A stretch of 9,294 nucleotides of DNA, taken from the NCBI GenBank assembly GCA_041908065.1, contig JAYRGC010000055.1, positions 1 to 9,294 of the forward strand, given 5' to 3'. Under the pieces are notes generated by a model. It ran no database searches. It was given only the letters and a program-made list of their open reading frames with translations, and was not told where the DNA came from. This document shows, one piece after another, positions 6,791 to 9,294 of this stretch. The DNA comes from JAYRGC01 sp041908065 (GTDB lineage Bacteria > Pseudomonadota > Alphaproteobacteria > UBA9219). A program made the translations under genes and the position numbers. How positions within the stretch are numbered: position 1 is the first letter of the stretch; every line of letters begins with the position of its first letter.

Positions 6791-7089
6791 AACGGGTGGG
6801 TATTACCTTCCGAAAAGATCCGTCATTGCAAGTTACAGCCAAAGGCCGTCATTGCGAGCCGCCACACTTTGGTTTGGACAACGTTAACGCTGTCGGGCGG
6901 CGAAGCAATCCAGAGTCATGGAGCAACTGCACTGGATTGCTTCGCGTCGCAAGGGCGACGCTCGCAATGACGCCTCCCCCCAAAAAAACCAAATATGTAA
7001 TCTGAGGATTTTAACAGGGTAGATGACGGTCTTTGGCCATAGACCTCGCGCTTTTTGGAAGGCAATACCCACCCATTTTGCATAAGATG
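6778..7089. repeat. palindromic repeat element C, the longest copy, with 31-base terminal inverted repeats
   Basis: The terminal inverted repeats 6781-6811 and 7057-7087 match at 28 of 31 positions. The core (6848-6971) is the family core in reverse orientation to B: an 11-base outer stem (6848-6858 with 6961-6971), a 14-base-pair hairpin (6900-6913 with 6932-6945) and a hairpin GCGTCGC-AAGG-GCGACGC (6944-6961). A further inverted pair is 6839-6852 with 7023-7036. Bases 6972-7056 are A-rich then mixed, without a gene. The right end touches the stop codon (7090-7092) of the membrane protein gene. The left end lies upstream of rdgB. No transposase is encoded. Confidence 0.88.
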
Positions 7090-7623
7090 CTATTGGCCTT
7101 CCACTTCAGGAAACGAAAACGTCAGTTTTTCCGCCGTAAGCGTGGATTTCATCAACACCGATCCGCCGCACGCACCGCCGACGCAAAACTCCTTTATCGC
7201 CCAGCGGTATTGTGGCAAGGCAGTATCTATATATCCCAATACCGTCAGCCATTGCCTGAACTTCGCCCCGTCGGTCGAGGAAACCGTCAACGATTTGTCG
7301 GAGGAAAGGGAAAAATTAATCTCGGGAAAGCGTTTTTGCAGCCTATCTATAAGGGGTTGAACATCCTTTATATCCGGCGGTTTTTTTGTGATCTTGGGCA
7401 GCAGCGGCTCAGAAGCGGCGACGCGGGTTGCTTCGTTCCTGGCGACGACTGCGGAATTGATCGTATATACGGCCAAAGCCGAAAAGGCCAAAGCCCCTCC
7501 CCAGCACAGCGCGACCACGATCATGGAGGCGCGATCCAATGTCTCTAGAGCTTTGTTCATGAAGCGCGGAGACAAAGCCTTGGCTATGTCGTTGGTCGCG
7601 TTTTTCATGGCGTTGGTTTTCAT
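7090..7623 (-). CDS. single-pass membrane protein of unknown function
   Basis: I do not recognise a named family. The 177-residue protein has an N-terminal polar and basic segment of about 30 residues. One hydrophobic helix follows (about 33-55, MIVVALCWGGALAFSALAVY), then an outside domain. That domain has two alpha/beta-looking parts: DVQPLIDRLQKRFPEINFSL (87-106) and FRQWLTVLGYIDTAL (122-136). Two cysteines, C147 and C152, in EFCVGGACGG could form a disulphide if the domain is periplasmic. The general pattern loosely recalls small PilO/GspM-type assembly proteins, but this is only an impression. It follows the degenerate GGDEF/EAL gene by 57 bases on the same strand, so it is probably co-transcribed. 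The ribosome binding site is weak, and M6 is an alternative start. Confidence 0.8.
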   Translation of the reverse strand: MKTNAMKNATNDIAKALSPRFMNKALETLDRASMIVVALCWGGALAFSALAVYTINSAVVARNEATRVAASEPLLPKITKKPPDIKDVQPLIDRLQKRFPEINFSLSSDKSLTVSSTDGAKFRQWLTVLGYIDTALPQYRWAIKEFCVGGACGGSVLMKSTLTAEKLTFSFPEVEGQ

Positions 7624-7680
7624 GCGGATGAGGCCTGAAGGATTAAAGACGCCACAGAGCCTATATCAACGGCGCGGCGG

Positions 7681-8997
7681 CTACAAGTCGGAGCCGTCGC
7701 CTTTGCCTGCATAAGACATGACCGGAGGAACCGGAACCAGCAGATTAGGCGCAGCGGCGGCTTGCGGTTGCGGCGGCGGCTCGGGAGGTTGCGCCCCGTT
7801 CGGCGTTTTCTGCGACAGCAACAACGAGTCGATATGGCGGCCTTGGAACATGACGATCCCCAGATTGGTTCCGGTTTCCAAGGCTAAGGGGGTCTCGCAG
7901 CGGCATAATATGACGGATTCCTTGCCGGTTTCCGCGATCAAGGCGCGAACGCTCGGGAAAACTTCGGGAGCCATGTTGTCTATGCCGTCAGGGGTCCAGT
8001 ACAGCTTTACCAGATCGAATCCGAGGCGGGCGCGGTTGAGGAAAGGCAAGGTTTGGTGCGTCAACCCGTCCAGACAAAGCCGGAATCCTCGGTTATGCAG
8101 ATAATCCCGCGCGAATATGAACGCGCCCATATCGGCGAAAATATCCAGCCGATCCATCTCGATCACCAATTTTCCCCTCAGTTGCGGGGCTATCATGCTC
8201 TCAAAACGGGCGAATTCCGGAGAAAGCACGGTGGCTATGTTGAGGTTGAGGCTGAATGGCCGCGCCGATGGAATGCCGTCGCGCATCAGCACGTTCATCA
8301 TGCGACGATCCAGCGTGTGGGTCAGATGCTGGAAAAGCCAGCGGTTTCCCATTAAATCTATCCCCGGGGTAATCGTGTTCTGAAGATCATCGATCGACAC
8401 GAATAGCTCGTCGAACAAGGGATCCAAAGGCGAGTTGCGGCCTCCGGCAAAGCAAACGGTTTGGCGGCGAACCATCCCTGAAATATCGGTGCTGCCGAGC
8501 GAATTATCCAGCTTGGCCAGCAAGTCGGGACGGATCGGCGCGGAGGTCGGGGCGGCTGCGTTCGCATGAGCTTGCTCGGCATCGTTCAAAAGCCGTTGGG
8601 CTGCCCACAACAAGGCGTCGTAATCCTCTTCCAGCCGATACCATGTGCAAAAGCTTGTGGGGCCTCGGCGTTCGCGGAATTGCACCAAAGGATCCGAACC
8701 GAAAAGTGTCCTCAGCTTGTCCACCGCGCCTTCGATAACCCCGGGTTGCCCGCCTTTGGCCAGAAACAGCAGATCCCCGTTGCTTAGGATAAACAGTTGT
8801 CCGTCGACCGAACGTAAACCCGACACTATCGTGTCCGCGGCGATGCGGATGTAATTGTCGCGGCGATAGGACGGAACCAAGGCGGACAAGTGGATATGCA
8901 CGGCGGCGCGATCGGCGCGCAGTTTATCGAGACGCTTTATCGCGTCCACCAACATGACTTCTTGGGCTACCGAGTGGGAGGAATGGGCGTCCGGCAT
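7681..8997 (-). CDS. degenerate GGDEF-EAL domain protein
   Basis: This 438-residue cytoplasmic protein shows no membrane segment. Residues about 30-120 resemble a worn GGDEF domain, with SNGDL (72-76) where GGDEF would be. Residues about 193-395 resemble an EAL domain. The EAL signature position reads DEL (196-198). VIEMDR (278-283) matches the LEITE strand. RLCLDG (306-311) stands for the DDFG motif with the second aspartate lost. VKLYW (330-334) keeps the lysine of LKID, and FQGRHID (384-390) matches QGY. Loss of several metal ligands argues against cyclic-di-GMP phosphodiesterase or cyclase activity, so a binding or scaffold role is more likely. The C-terminus (about 400-427) is rich in proline and alanine. 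The start has GGAG upstream. It leads a two-gene unit with the membrane protein. Confidence 0.75.
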   Translation of the reverse strand: MPDAHSSHSVAQEVMLVDAIKRLDKLRADRAAVHIHLSALVPSYRRDNYIRIAADTIVSGLRSVDGQLFILSNGDLLFLAKGGQPGVIEGAVDKLRTLFGSDPLVQFRERRGPTSFCTWYRLEEDYDALLWAAQRLLNDAEQAHANAAAPTSAPIRPDLLAKLDNSLGSTDISGMVRRQTVCFAGGRNSPLDPLFDELFVSIDDLQNTITPGIDLMGNRWLFQHLTHTLDRRMMNVLMRDGIPSARPFSLNLNIATVLSPEFARFESMIAPQLRGKLVIEMDRLDIFADMGAFIFARDYLHNRGFRLCLDGLTHQTLPFLNRARLGFDLVKLYWTPDGIDNMAPEVFPSVRALIAETGKESVILCRCETPLALETGTNLGIVMFQGRHIDSLLLSQKTPNGAQPPEPPPQPQAAAAPNLLVPVPPVMSYAGKGDGSDL

Positions 8998-9149
8998 GTG
9001 AAGCTCAGCTCCGTAGGCGATATGTGATGGCTATTCTTCAATTCTACGAAAACGAGTTGACGATCGTCACTGTTTAGGCAAGAGCCTCATCCTTTAAGAT
9101 ATGCGCGTAATTCTGTCGAGTGGCAACTTCACGAGATATAAAGAGATTT
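8998..9149. other. intergenic region upstream of the degenerate GGDEF-EAL gene
   Basis: No gene is visible here. It should contain the promoter of the minus-strand pair, but I see no convincing -35/-10 set. The clear structure is the 12-base palindrome at 9058-9069. Confidence 0.5.
9058..9069. promoter_or_regulatory. perfect 12-base palindrome, possible operator
   Basis: TGACGATCGTCA reads the same on both strands. It lies about 60 bases upstream of the start of the minus-strand GGDEF-EAL-like gene. Position and symmetry would suit a dimeric regulator, but no second copy is seen in the window. Confidence 0.3.
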
Positions 9150-9294
9150 GGCTCCTACTCAAAACGGGTGGGTACTGCCTTCCAGCAAGCACCGTCATTG
9201 AAGTTACAGCCAAAGGTTGTCATTGCGAGCCGCCCCTTGGCGGCGAAGCAATCCAGTGCCGTTGCGCTTGTGGCACTGGATTGCTTCGCCGCCA
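9150..9294. repeat. palindromic repeat element D, cut by the window edge
   Basis: It begins with the family end GGCTCCTACTCAAAACGGGT and the same TGCCTTCC module as element C. A spacer module shared with C follows (9193-9216, CCGTCATTG and GTTACAGCCAAAGG). The core is in the orientation of B. A perfect 23-base-pair hairpin (9238-9260 with 9272-9294) ends exactly at the window edge. The remaining core and right terminus must lie beyond 9294. Confidence 0.85.

Noticed and set aside
6778..7089. Insertion sequence between rdgB and the membrane protein gene
   Set aside because: Terminal inverted repeats exist, but only about 310 bases lie between them, no transposase is encoded and no target-site duplication is evident.
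5881..7674. Shared 12-mer TATATCAACGGC at 5881-5892 and near 7662
   Set aside because: One lies in coding sequence, the other in a short gap, with no flanking similarity, so it is best taken as chance.
5907..9294. CRISPR array made of the repeated palindromes
   Set aside because: Copies are few, of unequal length, in both orientations, kilobases apart, and have no regular spacers or cas genes.

Overview
The window looks like chromosomal DNA from an alphaproteobacterium-like organism. Base composition is fairly G+C rich, with strong G/C at third codon positions. The D-3-hydroxybutyrate dehydrogenase, the SYLF lipoprotein and the CobS-type protein fit that group. This assignment is an inference from gene content and codon style. 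No phage, plasmid or transposase gene is visible.

Layout. Bases 1-338 hold a possible terminator of an upstream gene, palindromic repeat element A and the pyrB leader. A plus-strand run follows: pyrB (339-1307), bdhA (1329-2114), dapF (2132-2956) and a LOG-family phosphoribohydrolase (2953-3564, 4-base overlap with dapF). The gaps are 21 and 17 bases, so these four read as one operon of unrelated housekeeping functions. After 93 bases comes a CobS-family membrane protein (3658-4533) whose metal-binding motifs are largely replaced. After another 74 bases comes a SYLF lipoprotein (4608-5291), which is followed closely by 5-formyl-THF cyclo-ligase (5301-5906).

The second half is on the minus strand. 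rdgB (6738-6127) converges on the cyclo-ligase, with repeat element B filling the gap between the two stop codons. Further right are a single-pass membrane protein of unknown function (7623-7090) and, upstream of it, a protein with degenerate GGDEF and EAL domains (8997-7681). Those two are probably co-transcribed. Element C occupies most of the 351-base gap between rdgB and the membrane protein. Element D starts at 9150 and runs off the window.

The most notable features are three. First, the family of nested palindromic elements A-D has terminal inverted repeats, a three-stem core, one apparent compensatory stem change, and ends that lie directly on stop codons. Second, the CobS-like protein has lost its aspartate motifs. 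Third, the degenerate c-di-GMP-type protein is paired with an unknown membrane protein. I found no CRISPR array, tRNA, rRNA or insertion sequence. Nucleotide salvage and proofreading (pyrB, rdgB, LOG), one-carbon metabolism (cyclo-ligase), cell-wall/lysine synthesis (dapF) and PHB/ketone-body metabolism (bdhA) make up the core content.
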